From JBPRGH01 sp051418055 (GTDB lineage: Bacteria; Bacteroidota; Bacteroidia; Cytophagales; Cyclobacteriaceae), in the NCBI GenBank assembly GCA_051418055.1, contig JBPRGH010000085.1, positions 186,001 through 250,000 on the forward strand: a DNA stretch of 64,000 bases, given 5' to 3'. Shown here piece by piece: positions 8,266 to 18,192 of the stretch. A program made the position numbers and the translations under genes. How positions within the stretch are numbered: position 1 is the stretch's first letter; every line of letters starts with the position of its first letter. The notes below the pieces were generated by a model that saw only the letters and a list, made by a program, of their open reading frames with translations, was not told the origin of the DNA and did no database searches.

Positions 8266-11200
8266 ATGAAGAAGATACTACTTGCCTTAATGTTATGGGT
8301 AACCACATTTTTTGTGGTTAATGCCCAGGAAAAAGTTATTACCGGTACAGTGACGGATGAATCCGGGCTGCCTTTACCCAGTGTATCTGTGGTTATAAAA
8401 GGAACAAATACCGGTACAATAACAGATGTTGATGGAAAATATCAGGTAACAGCGCCAAATGATGCTACTTTGGTTTTCTCTTTTATAGGTTTCAAAACCT
8501 TTGAAAAGACAGTAGGAGGACAATCTACTATAGATGTACAATTAAAGGAAGATTCCCGTCTTCTTGATGAAATTGTAGTAGTAGGATACGGTACTCAAAA
8601 GAAAAGCGATCTTACTGGAGCAGTTGCCTCAGTATCTGAAGAAGAATTAAAAAATGCAGTAACAGCAAATTTTGATCAGGCTCTTCAGGGTAGGGTAGCT
8701 GGTGTTCAGGTAACACAAAATTCAGGGCAACCAGGTGGTGCTGCCTCCATTCGTGTTAGGGGGGTAAGCTCGCTTACAGGTTCCAGTGAGCCTTTATATG
8801 TCATAGATGGTATTCCGGTAGATGGTGCCGGTCATTCTACTGCCGGTTTTGATTGGGCAGGAGGAGCTGGTGGTCAAAGCCGTGTCAATCCGCTATCAAC
8901 TATTAATCCACAGGATATTGTAAGTATTGAGGTATTAAAAGATGCTTCAGCTACAGCTATTTATGGATCAAGGGCTGCAAATGGTGTTATTATGGTTACT
9001 ACCAGGACTGGTAAAGCGGGAGAATCAAAAATATCCTATAATGCCTATTATGGCACACAGTCACTACCAAGAACCCTTGATATGATGAATCTGCGCCAAT
9101 TTGCTGATTATCAATTAACTGTATCAGAAGATATAAATAGTGTTCCTGATGCAAGATATCTTGACCCTTCTATCCTTGGAGAGGGTACAAACTGGCAGGA
9201 TGAAATTTTCCGTACCGCAGGAATGCAAAGCCATCAATTATCATTTAATGGAGGTACAGAAAAAACAACTTATTCTATTTCAGGAGGATATTTCCAACAG
9301 GATGGAATTGTAATCGGATCTGATTTTGATCGCTTTACATCACGTGTTAATATCAATAGTGAATTAAGGGATTGGGTAAAGATTGGCGGAACATTAATGT
9401 TTGCTAATACTGATGAGACCATAACTTTAAATGACGGTGGTGATGGAGTTATTATGCAGGCATTGATCACTACACCTGCAACTCCTGTAAGAGATATGGA
9501 TGGCAATTTTGCCGGTCCGGAACAAGCTAATACAGGTGTTAGCTATAATCCTGTGGCCGCAGCATTAATGCGTAATAATACCCTCCAAAGAAATAGGTTA
9601 ATGGGTAATTTCTTCACTGATGCGAAAATTTTTAAAGATTTGCAGTTTCGTACGGAATTGGGTTTTGACAATAATACTTCCTACAATACGGCGTTTCACC
9701 CGACCTATAAATGGGGTATGTTGGAAGAAACAGTAAATATGCTCCGTGAACAACAGGACCGAAACTTTTTCTGGATATGGAAAAATTACTTTACCTATAA
9801 TAAAACCTTTGGTGATCATAATGTAACTGCCATGTTAGGTACAGAAGCACAAAAATCCCAATGGTCAGGTATTTCAGTGACTAAGCAAAATCTTGCCACT
9901 AATGATATTCCTGTTTTAAGTCAGGGTGATCAGGAAACTGCCATTACTGATGGTTGGAAAGACGGATCTTCCCTTGCTTCTTATTTTGGTAGGGTAAACT
10001 ATGGTTTTCAGGATAAATATTTAGTTACTTTAACAATGAGAGCTGATGGTTCTTCTAAATTTGGTCCCGAAAATAAATGGGGATATTTTCCTTCAGGGTC
10101 TATTGCATGGCGAGTGAAAAACGAAAGTTTTATGGAACCCATCAGTGCTATTTACGACATGAAAATCCGTGTTGGTTATGGTGAAGTGGGTAATCAGGCT
10201 ATACCTAATTACATGTATGGATCTCCATTGTTGACAGTAAATACCCCGTTTGGTACAGCATATCGTATGGCACAGATCGCCAATCCATTTGTGCAATGGG
10301 AGACATCAAAACAGTTTAACATTGGATTAGACCTGTCATTGTTTAATGGCCGGGTTGATTTAACAGCGGATGTCTATGACAGGCAAACTTCTGATATGCT
10401 TCTACAGATGTCTATTCCTGGTTATTTGGGAGGTGACGATTGGTGGGATATTTCAGCCCCTTATGCTAATGTGGGCTCATTGCAAAACAGGGGTATCGAG
10501 CTTGCCCTGACAACCCATAATATCTCAAGACAAAAATTAGACTGGTCAACAAATATTAATTTCTCACTAAACAGAAATGAGATATTAGAGATCAACAACC
10601 AATATTACGGTGAGCTTTACTGGTACTCAGAATTCCAGACAGCTACTTTGGCAACAGTGGGGCAGCCTATTGGTGTGTTTTATGGATATGTAATGGAAGG
10701 CTTGTTTACTGATCAGGACGATATCCTCAATCATGCTGTACAAATAAAAGATCCAAATTCAGAGTCATCGGAAAACCCAAATGGTTTAAATCTGGTGGAT
10801 AAAACTTCAGGAGTTTGGATTGGGGATGTAAAATTTGCGGATTTGAATGGCGATGGTGTAATTAACACTGCTGATCAGACAATTATTGGTGACCCTAACC
10901 CTGATTTTACCTTTGGAATTAATAATAATATCAGTTATGGACCTTTTGATCTGAGTGTATTTTTAAACGGATCATATGGAGGTGATATATTAAATTATTC
11001 AAGGGTAATGATCGAAGGACAGACCACCTTATTTAATAATCAGTCTGTAGCTGTTGATAACAGGGCACGATATGCCTACCATGATCCAAATGGCTCAACG
11101 ACTGATCCGTCTAATGTTTACCTGGCAAATCCGGGAACGGAAATACCAAGATTTGCAAATAATGAAAATAACAGGAATAACAGGATGTCAACCAGGTTCA

Positions 11201-11454
11201 TTGAAGATGGATCTTACCTGCGCATCCAAAATATTAAATTAGGTTATAACATTCCTGCAGAACTTGCCAGTAAAATGAGAGCTCAAAATTTAAGGGTGTA
11301 TGCGAGTATCCAGAATCTATACACTTTCACCAACTATTCCGGTTATGATCCCGAAATAGGAGCATTTAATCAAAATCCTCTACTGCAAAATGTAGATATG
11401 GGAAGATACCCTTCTCCGAGGATTTTCACTCTTGGTGTAGATATAGATTTTTAA
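8266..11454 (+). CDS. SusC/RagA-type TonB-dependent outer-membrane glycan importer
   Basis: A 1062-residue outer-membrane transporter. A signal peptide (1-20, ending NAQ) is followed by a carboxypeptidase-regulatory-like beta-sandwich (about 23-100) with the usual GTVTDESGxPLPxxSV start. The plug domain (about 110-240) carries the SusC signatures VVGYGTQKKSDLTGAV, LYVIDGIPV and IEVLKDASATAIYGSRAANG. The rest is the beta-barrel, which ends in an aromatic residue (VDIDF), as outer-membrane proteins do. With its SusD partner, 25 bases downstream, it should import oligosaccharides made at the surface, powered by TonB. It is the only SusC in the window, so it may serve both the mannan-type and xylan-type enzymes. 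The long leader carries the regulatory motifs listed above. Confidence 0.97.
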   Translation: MKKILLALMLWVTTFFVVNAQEKVITGTVTDESGLPLPSVSVVIKGTNTGTITDVDGKYQVTAPNDATLVFSFIGFKTFEKTVGGQSTIDVQLKEDSRLLDEIVVVGYGTQKKSDLTGAVASVSEEELKNAVTANFDQALQGRVAGVQVTQNSGQPGGAASIRVRGVSSLTGSSEPLYVIDGIPVDGAGHSTAGFDWAGGAGGQSRVNPLSTINPQDIVSIEVLKDASATAIYGSRAANGVIMVTTRTGKAGESKISYNAYYGTQSLPRTLDMMNLRQFADYQLTVSEDINSVPDARYLDPSILGEGTNWQDEIFRTAGMQSHQLSFNGGTEKTTYSISGGYFQQDGIVIGSDFDRFTSRVNINSELRDWVKIGGTLMFANTDETITLNDGGDGVIMQALITTPATPVRDMDGNFAGPEQANTGVSYNPVAAALMRNNTLQRNRLMGNFFTDAKIFKDLQFRTELGFDNNTSYNTAFHPTYKWGMLEETVNMLREQQDRNFFWIWKNYFTYNKTFGDHNVTAMLGTEAQKSQWSGISVTKQNLATNDIPVLSQGDQETAITDGWKDGSSLASYFGRVNYGFQDKYLVTLTMRADGSSKFGPENKWGYFPSGSIAWRVKNESFMEPISAIYDMKIRVGYGEVGNQAIPNYMYGSPLLTVNTPFGTAYRMAQIANPFVQWETSKQFNIGLDLSLFNGRVDLTADVYDRQTSDMLLQMSIPGYLGGDDWWDISAPYANVGSLQNRGIELALTTHNISRQKLDWSTNINFSLNRNEILEINNQYYGELYWYSEFQTATLATVGQPIGVFYGYVMEGLFTDQDDILNHAVQIKDPNSESSENPNGLNLVDKTSGVWIGDVKFADLNGDGVINTADQTIIGDPNPDFTFGINNNISYGPFDLSVFLNGSYGGDILNYSRVMIEGQTTLFNNQSVAVDNRARYAYHDPNGSTTDPSNVYLANPGTEIPRFANNENNRNNRMSTRFIEDGSYLRIQNIKLGYNIPAELASKMRAQNLRVYASIQNLYTFTNYSGYDPEIGAFNQNPLLQNVDMGRYPSPRIFTLGVDIDF

Positions 11455-11479
11455 CTGAAGCATTTTAAAGAGAATAATT

Positions 11480-13135
11480 ATGAAAAATAATATCAAATAT
11501 TTATTAATTCTGATCATGGTGTTTTCCTTAAGCGCCTGTGATGAGGAGTTCCTGGAAATTGCTCCACAAGATAGAGTGGTTGCTGATAATTTTTACAGGA
11601 GTGAGTCTGAAATAAGAGCAGCAACTGCTTCTCTTTATGGTTACCCATGGTTTCAGTTTAATGATCGTTTACTATGGACAGGTGGTAATTTGATGTCAGG
11701 AGATATGCATCATACATGGTCACACGAAGGTCAATTCTTCTTCTTCACTTTTAATGCAGGTAACTCTTACATTAACGAAGGATGGAGTGGATTGTATAGG
11801 GTAGTATCTTATTCAAACTCAATAATTAATGATATGCCTCGTGTTGCTGAAGGCAACGTGCCTCAGGAGATTATAGACAGAGGGGTAGCTGAGGCAAGAT
11901 TTATGCGAGCAGCGGCTTATTATCATCTGGTCGAATTTTTTGGTGAAGTTCCTATTGTGGAGAATTCTACAGAATTAGTATCCTCAAACAATATGATGTT
12001 ACCGAAAAATACGCGTATGAGCGTTTATGAATTCATTAAAAGAGATCTTGAGTTTGCAGCTGAACATCTACTGCCAAATGATGAACCTGGCCGTGTTACT
12101 CAATGGGCTGCGAAAGGTTTACTTGCAAAAGTATATCTTACCAGAGCTCAGAATTTAAGTAACCCTACTTCTGCTGATGATTTCCAGAAAGCAAAAGAAA
12201 TCGCTGCTGATGTTATTGACAATTCAGGATTAGCACTTCTTAATAATTATGATGACTTATTTTCAATTGATAATAATAATAATCAGGAGTCGCTATTTGC
12301 TTTACAATGGTTAGGAGGAGGAAGTTATGGTACAGGTAATAGCCATCAGGCTATATATGCCCGTAATCCGATTATAACAGGCAATTCACAAGCATGGGGA
12401 CAGGGCAAATCTGCCAGTCTGAGCCTGCTGAATGATATGGCTGAGGAGGATGAAAGAAGCTATTCAATAATTATGGAATTAGGAAATCACTATCCAACTA
12501 TTAATAAAGCTGAAGGTGGATATACTTACAACATAGTTACCGTGGATGAGGATGGTGCCCAAATTGAAAGTGCTGCTCCTTTATTAAATAATATTAAAAA
12601 ATACGTAGTTGGCAGCGCCTTGGATCATCCAGGAAAAGTTGGTAATAATCAGAATGTGGGTATGAATACATATATTCTAAGATTAGCAGATGTTTATCTG
12701 ATCTATGCAGAAGCAGCTATCGGAGCTGGAGGTTCTACAACTGATCCAAAAGCTGTCGAGGTATTTAATGCTATTCGTGAGAGAGCCGGTCTTCCTTCTA
12801 TTACAACAATTACATTTGAAGATGTACTGAAAGAACGACGTGTGGAATTTGCATTTGAAGGTAACAGATGGTTTGATATTAAACGCATGTACTATCGGGA
12901 TCCTATTGAAGCAATGGCTTATTTGGATGGGCAACAAAGAGGAATGGTTTATCGGAGAATTACAGGGCCGGATGCCCCGGATGCAAACTCTGTAGAAGGA
13001 TATGAATTATTCCAGGAATCTATAGTGAACCCTGTTACAGAAGATAAGATGTTCCTGCCAATTCCGGCTGGAGAAGTACAAAACAATCCAAATTTAGCTC
13101 CGGAAGTCGAGGCTGTAGAATATGATTTTAATTAA
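11480..13135 (+). CDS. SusD/RagB-type surface glycan-binding lipoprotein
   Basis: A 551-residue outer-membrane lipoprotein that closes over the SusC barrel and captures oligosaccharides. The lipobox ends at Cys20 and is followed by Asp-Glu-Glu, an acidic stretch of the kind that marks surface export in Bacteroidota. The family landmarks are present: an N-terminal TPR-like helical region with EARFMRAAAYYHLV (about residues 135-150), and a C-terminal part with RLADVYLIYAEA, IRERAG and RRVEFAFEGNRWFDIKRM. It lies directly after susC and before two more glycan-binding lipoproteins on the same strand, the standard order of a polysaccharide utilisation locus. Ligand specificity cannot be read from sequence. 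Confidence 0.97.
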   Translation: MKNNIKYLLILIMVFSLSACDEEFLEIAPQDRVVADNFYRSESEIRAATASLYGYPWFQFNDRLLWTGGNLMSGDMHHTWSHEGQFFFFTFNAGNSYINEGWSGLYRVVSYSNSIINDMPRVAEGNVPQEIIDRGVAEARFMRAAAYYHLVEFFGEVPIVENSTELVSSNNMMLPKNTRMSVYEFIKRDLEFAAEHLLPNDEPGRVTQWAAKGLLAKVYLTRAQNLSNPTSADDFQKAKEIAADVIDNSGLALLNNYDDLFSIDNNNNQESLFALQWLGGGSYGTGNSHQAIYARNPIITGNSQAWGQGKSASLSLLNDMAEEDERSYSIIMELGNHYPTINKAEGGYTYNIVTVDEDGAQIESAAPLLNNIKKYVVGSALDHPGKVGNNQNVGMNTYILRLADVYLIYAEAAIGAGGSTTDPKAVEVFNAIRERAGLPSITTITFEDVLKERRVEFAFEGNRWFDIKRMYYRDPIEAMAYLDGQQRGMVYRRITGPDAPDANSVEGYELFQESIVNPVTEDKMFLPIPAGEVQNNPNLAPEVEAVEYDFN

Positions 13136-13148
13136 AAAGATTTTAGAA

Positions 13149-14384
13149 ATGAAAAATAGATTAAAATACTTTTTTCTCTTATTCATCCCACTCCTCTCAG
13201 CAGGTGTGTTTCAGGCATGTAATGAAGAGGAGTTGGTTAATGGCGGTGAGCCAGTAATCCACTATGTAAGGATAACAAATCCTAATAGTTCGGATTCTCT
13301 ATTGGTGGCAGGATATTTAGGTAACCTGGTTGCTATAATGGGAGATAATCTTGGAGACACCAGAGAGCTTTGGTTTAATGACCGTGAGGCCGTCCTTAAC
13401 CCAAATTTTGTGACGGATAATTCAATTTTGGTTAATATACCAAGTAAAGCTCCCGGTGAAGTGCTCAATCAAATGATACTCAAATTCGGTAATGGTACAC
13501 AGCTGGCTTATGATTTTGAAGTAGCCATTTCTGATCCCGCATTGGAGGCTATGAAGAATGAGTATGCACCGGCGGGAAATACAACATCAATTTCTGGAAA
13601 TTTCTTTTTTGAACCGTTAAAAGTAATATTTACCGGAGGTTCAGAAGCAGAGATTGTTTCCGTAACGCAAAATGAGATTACTTTCATAGTTCCCGAAGGC
13701 GCAGAGCCAGGTCCGGTAACAGTGGAAACAAATTTTGGTACTACAGAATCTTCTTTTCACTACCAGGATCAACGTAATGTGTTTTTAAATTACGATGATA
13801 AAAAGCCGGAAGGTAGCTGGAGACCAGGACTTTTTGTAGAGGATGAGCATAGTATTGATGGGGCTTATTTAAAGTTGAAAGGCACTTACAGTTCTGATGC
13901 ACCTCGTGAAGAAGGACCTATTGGTGATAATCATTTTGAATCGCAATATTGGGGACAGGCTAGTGGTAGCACTGTGACTAATCTTATTCCAGGCGATCCT
14001 GATAATTATGTCATGAAATTTGAAGCTAAAGTAGTAGAATGGTATGCCTCTATACTGAATATCTGTTTTGCACCTTATGATAATGCAGGTAACCAGGAGG
14101 TTTGGGCAAATGGATTCAATCCACGTGCGATTTGGGGCCCATGGCAGGAACAAGGAGCGACCTATAGCACCAATGATGGCTGGATAACTGTTACTATCCC
14201 TATTTCTGATTTTAAATGGGAAATGGGTACTAATGGACTGGGAAATGTGATTTATACTTTATCCGAAAAGAACCTTAACCTGGATAATACTGGTAGTTTA
14301 TCATTCTGGATGCTTGGTGCTCCGGAAGCAGACAGCTCTCCCTTTGAGGTCTATATTGATAACGTGCGAATAGTTGAGAAATAA
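13149..14384 (+). CDS. Surface glycan-binding lipoprotein with IPT/TIG-like domains
   Basis: A 411-residue lipoprotein with Cys24 followed by Asn-Glu-Glu-Glu, consistent with surface display. The N-terminal half holds Ig-like IPT/TIG-type repeats (about 35-215), with the typical sequence of a strand, a displaced GxN/GDNL turn and V-x-VP. The C-terminal half (about 220-410) is an all-beta domain rich in Trp and Tyr that ends in IDNVRIV, resembling the glycan-binding domain of SGBP-B proteins. It probably holds polysaccharide at the cell surface and feeds the surface endoglycanases and SusCD. I prefer ATG 13149 to the upstream ATG at 13122, because 13149 avoids overlapping susD and starts the signal peptide cleanly. 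Confidence 0.85.
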   Translation: MKNRLKYFFLLFIPLLSAGVFQACNEEELVNGGEPVIHYVRITNPNSSDSLLVAGYLGNLVAIMGDNLGDTRELWFNDREAVLNPNFVTDNSILVNIPSKAPGEVLNQMILKFGNGTQLAYDFEVAISDPALEAMKNEYAPAGNTTSISGNFFFEPLKVIFTGGSEAEIVSVTQNEITFIVPEGAEPGPVTVETNFGTTESSFHYQDQRNVFLNYDDKKPEGSWRPGLFVEDEHSIDGAYLKLKGTYSSDAPREEGPIGDNHFESQYWGQASGSTVTNLIPGDPDNYVMKFEAKVVEWYASILNICFAPYDNAGNQEVWANGFNPRAIWGPWQEQGATYSTNDGWITVTIPISDFKWEMGTNGLGNVIYTLSEKNLNLDNTGSLSFWMLGAPEADSSPFEVYIDNVRIVEK

Positions 14385-14410
14385 GACCATTAAAAATAAC
14401 TATTAGAGAT

Positions 14411-16426
14411 ATGAAATTAATAAAATTTATAAATAGTTGGAGTATTAAGGCACTCCTCCTCATATGTGTGCTGGGTGCCAGTAATTTCCTTAACTCCTGT
14501 AATGAGCCTGAAGAAATGGAAGAGGTTGTTCTTCAAAGTTTCGGCCCTTCTGGAGTGAAACATGGTGATCAAATTAAATTCATAGGAATTAATCTTGATA
14601 AAGTAACGGCAATTGTATTGCAACCTGGAATTGAAGTGACACAATTTGATTCTAAAACAGCCAGTTTAATTGAAATGACCGTGCCTAAAGAGGCTGAAGC
14701 AGGTAAAGTGGTTCTAAAAACTCCACAAGGAGATATTGAATCCCTGACCATGTTAAGCTTTGAAGTTCCTGTGGTTGTTACTTCAATAACAGCGGAGTCA
14801 CGTCCTGGAGGTAATATTACCATTACCGGGGATCTTTTAAATTGGATTGAGAGTATAACATTTGAAGATGGTATAGAAGTAACGGAATTTGTTAGTCAAT
14901 CATTAACTGAATTAGTAGTGACTGTTCCGATGGATGCTCAAACTGGATTTCTTATCTTTAAAACAGGTGGGACTGAGCCTTTAACTTTTGCTTCGGAGGA
15001 AAAGTTGATAGTAACATTACCCGAAGTAACGGCCATAACACCTGACTCTGCAAGACATGAGCAGGATATAATAGTTACAGGTACGGACCTTGATTTGGTT
15101 ACCTCTATTCAGTTTACAGGGGATTTAAATGTAGATAAGGCAAATTTTGTTAGCCAATCAGCTACAGAGATTGTTGTTAATGTGCCTGCTATGACAGAAA
15201 CAGGGGTAATTACACTTAAGCAGTTATCACCTATTGATGTTGTTACTACTCAGGCACTCTCAATTATTTTACCTGTGGGTACGAGTGTTTCACCATCACC
15301 TGCCGTTCCTGGACAGGATGATATTACTATAACAGGTACAGATCTGGATTTAGTTGGGCAACTAATTTTATCAGGAGTTGATCCTATTCCTGCAGCTAAT
15401 TTTGTTAGTCAGAGTGAAACGGAGATTATCGTAACGGTTCCTGCTGAGGCTAAATTTGGTCCTATTAATTATGTGACCATACATGGTTATGCCGGAAGCC
15501 TTGGTGTAACTCTCACTATTCCAAGTGAAGGACCACCACCATTAGTAGTTCCGGTTTATGAAGAGGCTGTTACTGATCTTATGGGTCAGGGTGGCGGATG
15601 GGGTGGTGCTACCACTGATTTCGCTAACACTGAAAATGCCCGGGAGGGAACAAATGCAATGAAAGTAACTTTCGCAGGTGACTGGGGCGGAGCAGCTCAG
15701 ATGGGTACGTGGGGTAAAGATGATCTTTCAATTTCCGGTACCGAAGTATTTGTCTTTTCAATATATGGAGGAGCAGGTACTGGTGGCCAACAGCTTAATG
15801 TCAATGTTAAATTCGATGCTGATAACCCTCAGGTGATTACAATAGTGGAAGGAGAATGGACAGATGTGGAGATCCCAATTTCTGACTTCGGAAATTTCAC
15901 AGCGGTAACGGAGATCTGGTTCCAGGACAGAGGGTTCTCTGGTACTGTATGGATTGACAGGGTTGGTTTTAGTATGGCAAGTGGGCCTAAAGAACTTGCA
16001 GTTCTGGCTTATGACGATGCTGTTTCCGCTTCATTTGGCCAAGGTGGCTGGGGTGGTGCAACTACAGATTATGCCAATACGGAAAACACAAGACAAGGAT
16101 CTAACGCAATAAAAATTGATTATGTTGGAGATTGGTCTGGTGCACCTCAATTAGGTACATGGGGAAAAGATAATGTTTCAATAGCAGGAACGAGCGTATT
16201 TGCTTTCTCCATCTTTGGAGGCTCCGGAACAGGAGGCAAAGAATTAAATGTAAATGTAAAACTTGATGCGGACAATCCTCAGATTATAACTATTGTCGAA
16301 GGAGAATGGACTGACGTAGAAATTCCAATTTCAGATTTTGGCTCATTTACTGAGATCACTGAAATATGGTTCCAGGATAGAGGTTTTACCGGTACAGTAT
16401 ACATTGATTATATCGGATTCAGATAA
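14411..16426 (+). CDS. Surface glycan-binding lipoprotein with IPT/TIG repeats and a duplicated C-terminal domain
   Basis: A 671-residue lipoprotein (Cys30 followed by NEPEEMEE). Residues about 38-375 hold four IPT/TIG-like Ig repeats, each with an IxGxxL turn and an E-IxVxVP strand. Two nearly identical domains of about 140 residues follow (about 382-523 and 532-671). Both carry GGWGGATTD, TWGKD, FSI-GG-GTGG, VEGEWTDVEIPISDFG, EIWFQDRGF and a final IDxxGF. The domains are Trp- and Gly-rich beta-sandwiches that look like carbohydrate-binding jelly-rolls, arrayed on an Ig stalk. It is the second surface binding protein of the operon. The duplicated domain could raise avidity for an insoluble chain. 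No catalytic residues were recognised. Confidence 0.8.
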   Translation: MKLIKFINSWSIKALLLICVLGASNFLNSCNEPEEMEEVVLQSFGPSGVKHGDQIKFIGINLDKVTAIVLQPGIEVTQFDSKTASLIEMTVPKEAEAGKVVLKTPQGDIESLTMLSFEVPVVVTSITAESRPGGNITITGDLLNWIESITFEDGIEVTEFVSQSLTELVVTVPMDAQTGFLIFKTGGTEPLTFASEEKLIVTLPEVTAITPDSARHEQDIIVTGTDLDLVTSIQFTGDLNVDKANFVSQSATEIVVNVPAMTETGVITLKQLSPIDVVTTQALSIILPVGTSVSPSPAVPGQDDITITGTDLDLVGQLILSGVDPIPAANFVSQSETEIIVTVPAEAKFGPINYVTIHGYAGSLGVTLTIPSEGPPPLVVPVYEEAVTDLMGQGGGWGGATTDFANTENAREGTNAMKVTFAGDWGGAAQMGTWGKDDLSISGTEVFVFSIYGGAGTGGQQLNVNVKFDADNPQVITIVEGEWTDVEIPISDFGNFTAVTEIWFQDRGFSGTVWIDRVGFSMASGPKELAVLAYDDAVSASFGQGGWGGATTDYANTENTRQGSNAIKIDYVGDWSGAPQLGTWGKDNVSIAGTSVFAFSIFGGSGTGGKELNVNVKLDADNPQIITIVEGEWTDVEIPISDFGSFTEITEIWFQDRGFTGTVYIDYIGFR

Positions 16427-16488
16427 AATGAATCTTAAATTCAAACGAAATTCAGTTGATTTTCATACTTTCTAGCTGGATTATTGAT

Positions 16489-16517
16489 AAAAGGAAGAGT
16501 GAAAGCTCTTCCTTTTT
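16489..16517 (+). terminator. Rho-independent terminator or attenuator after the binding-protein genes
   Basis: AAAAGGAAGAG (16489-16499) pairs with CTCTTCCTTTT (16506-16516): a perfect 11-bp stem with a 6-base loop, ending in five T residues and an AT-rich tail. It separates the susCD/binding-protein genes from the GH26-GH9 pair, so it may lower enzyme transcription relative to susCD. Confidence 0.75.
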
Positions 16518-16537
16518 ATATTTTTAAAGTTTAAGTT

Positions 16538-18175
16538 ATGAGGATCAGGAAGCTTGCTGTTTTTTTCCTATACTTCTTATCTCTCCCTGCTTTTGCACAA
16601 GTTTTTGAAGCTGAAGAAGCCATACTTTCAAATGGTGCCGAAATAGTTGAAGACCCTGAAGTCTCAGGCGGAGCTTATGTGGCCCAGAAGGATGGTGATC
16701 TTCTTTTTAATATAAATATAGGAGAGGAAGAATATTATGATATTTATATTAATGCTTCTTCACCAAATGGGGATAAAGTAAACCACCTGTCTGTTAATGG
16801 TTCAACCCTGACATTTGGCCTTGGAAAGAATAATCAGTTTCAAAAGATCCGGCTTGTAATTCGGCATAAAATACCTAAAGGTGATCATAAGATAGAGATA
16901 ATAAAATCCTGGGGCTGGATTAATATTGATTATATCGAGATTCTAAAGGTTAGCACTGGTCCTGTTTTTAATATAAAACAACAGCTGGCAAATTCCGAAG
17001 CAAGCGATGAGGCCAATTCACTTTACCATTTTTTACTAGATACCTATGGTCGTAATATCATCTCCGGGGTAATGACCCTCAATAGTATGGATGAAGCTAT
17101 TTGGTTAAAGGAAAATACAGGTAAAGAACCGGCTTTATTAGGTATTGATTTTATGCACAGCGGAAGAGGATATGACTGGTATAACGACAGCATTCCGGTC
17201 AAGGATGCCTTTGCCTGGTATAACCGAAATGGCATTCCTGCAATGATGTGGCACTGGCGTGATCCTTCAAAACAAACGGAAGAGTTTTATTCTTCCATGA
17301 CCTCCTTTGATGTTTCAAAAGTGCTGGATCAAAACTCTGCTGAATATGATTCTATAGTTGCTGATATTGATCATATAGCCGGTTATTTAAAATTTCTTCA
17401 GGAGAAAGGCGTGCCGGTTATCTGGCGGCCACTTCATGAGGCGGCAGGCGGTTGGTTTTGGTGGGGAGCGAAAGGCCCGGAACCTCTCAAAATACTTTAT
17501 AAGCTGCTGTATGAGAGATTGGTAAACCATCACCAACTGAATAATTTAATATGGGTATGGACCAGAGAACCTTTTGATGATGAATGGTACCCGGGTGATG
17601 ACGTTGTTGATATTGTTGGGCGTGATATTTATAAAACTGGTGATCATACAGCTCAGGAGATTGAATATAGTCATGCGAATGCTGTTTATGAAGGGAAAAT
17701 GATGCTTGCACTCAGCGAAACCGGTTCATTTCCCGATCCGGATAGTTTAGTAAGCCAGGAGGCAGGATGGCTGTGGTTTATGCCGTGGTATGGCAAATTC
17801 ACCAGAAATGAATATTACAATTCAATGGATCTATGGCAAAAAACTTTAACACATGACTATGTGGTTACACTTGATGAAATGCCAAGTCTTAAAGATTATG
17901 AACGTCAATTTGAACCTGGCCCTATAACCGCAATAGAAGATCAGCATGAGATTTTTCCATCGGTAAGAGCATATCCTACAGTAACTGATTATTACGTAAC
18001 TGTGGAGAGTAATTTTATTATTCGTTCCCTGGTTATTTATGATGGAAACGGCAGGATATTAAAGGAATTAGAGCCGAATAAACATTATATTGAAGTATCA
18101 CTTGCCGAAATGAATAGTGGCATGTATTTTATCCGTGTTAACTATGAAAAAACATTACGGATCATTAAAAGATAA
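16538..18175 (+). CDS. GH26 beta-mannanase-type endoglycanase with CBM35-like module and type IX sorting domain
   Basis: A 545-residue secreted enzyme. A signal peptide (1-20) is followed by a CBM35-like beta-sandwich (about 22-137, starting FEAEEA and ending IDYIEI). The GH26 catalytic domain (about 146-445) has acid/base Glu301 in RPLHEAAGGWFWWG and probable nucleophile Glu394 in LSETGS. The last 75 residues (about 470-545) are a type A T9SS sorting domain with GxILKEL, GMYFIRV and a basic end, so the enzyme should be displayed on or released from the surface. The acid/base loop differs from the other GH26 in this window (HEAAGG against HEHNGD), so the two probably make different cuts. It follows a terminator-like hairpin and precedes a GH9 gene by 17 bases. 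Confidence 0.88.
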   Translation: MRIRKLAVFFLYFLSLPAFAQVFEAEEAILSNGAEIVEDPEVSGGAYVAQKDGDLLFNINIGEEEYYDIYINASSPNGDKVNHLSVNGSTLTFGLGKNNQFQKIRLVIRHKIPKGDHKIEIIKSWGWINIDYIEILKVSTGPVFNIKQQLANSEASDEANSLYHFLLDTYGRNIISGVMTLNSMDEAIWLKENTGKEPALLGIDFMHSGRGYDWYNDSIPVKDAFAWYNRNGIPAMMWHWRDPSKQTEEFYSSMTSFDVSKVLDQNSAEYDSIVADIDHIAGYLKFLQEKGVPVIWRPLHEAAGGWFWWGAKGPEPLKILYKLLYERLVNHHQLNNLIWVWTREPFDDEWYPGDDVVDIVGRDIYKTGDHTAQEIEYSHANAVYEGKMMLALSETGSFPDPDSLVSQEAGWLWFMPWYGKFTRNEYYNSMDLWQKTLTHDYVVTLDEMPSLKDYERQFEPGPITAIEDQHEIFPSVRAYPTVTDYYVTVESNFIIRSLVIYDGNGRILKELEPNKHYIEVSLAEMNSGMYFIRVNYEKTLRIIKR

Positions 18176-18192
18176 CGCCTACCTTAAATAAT

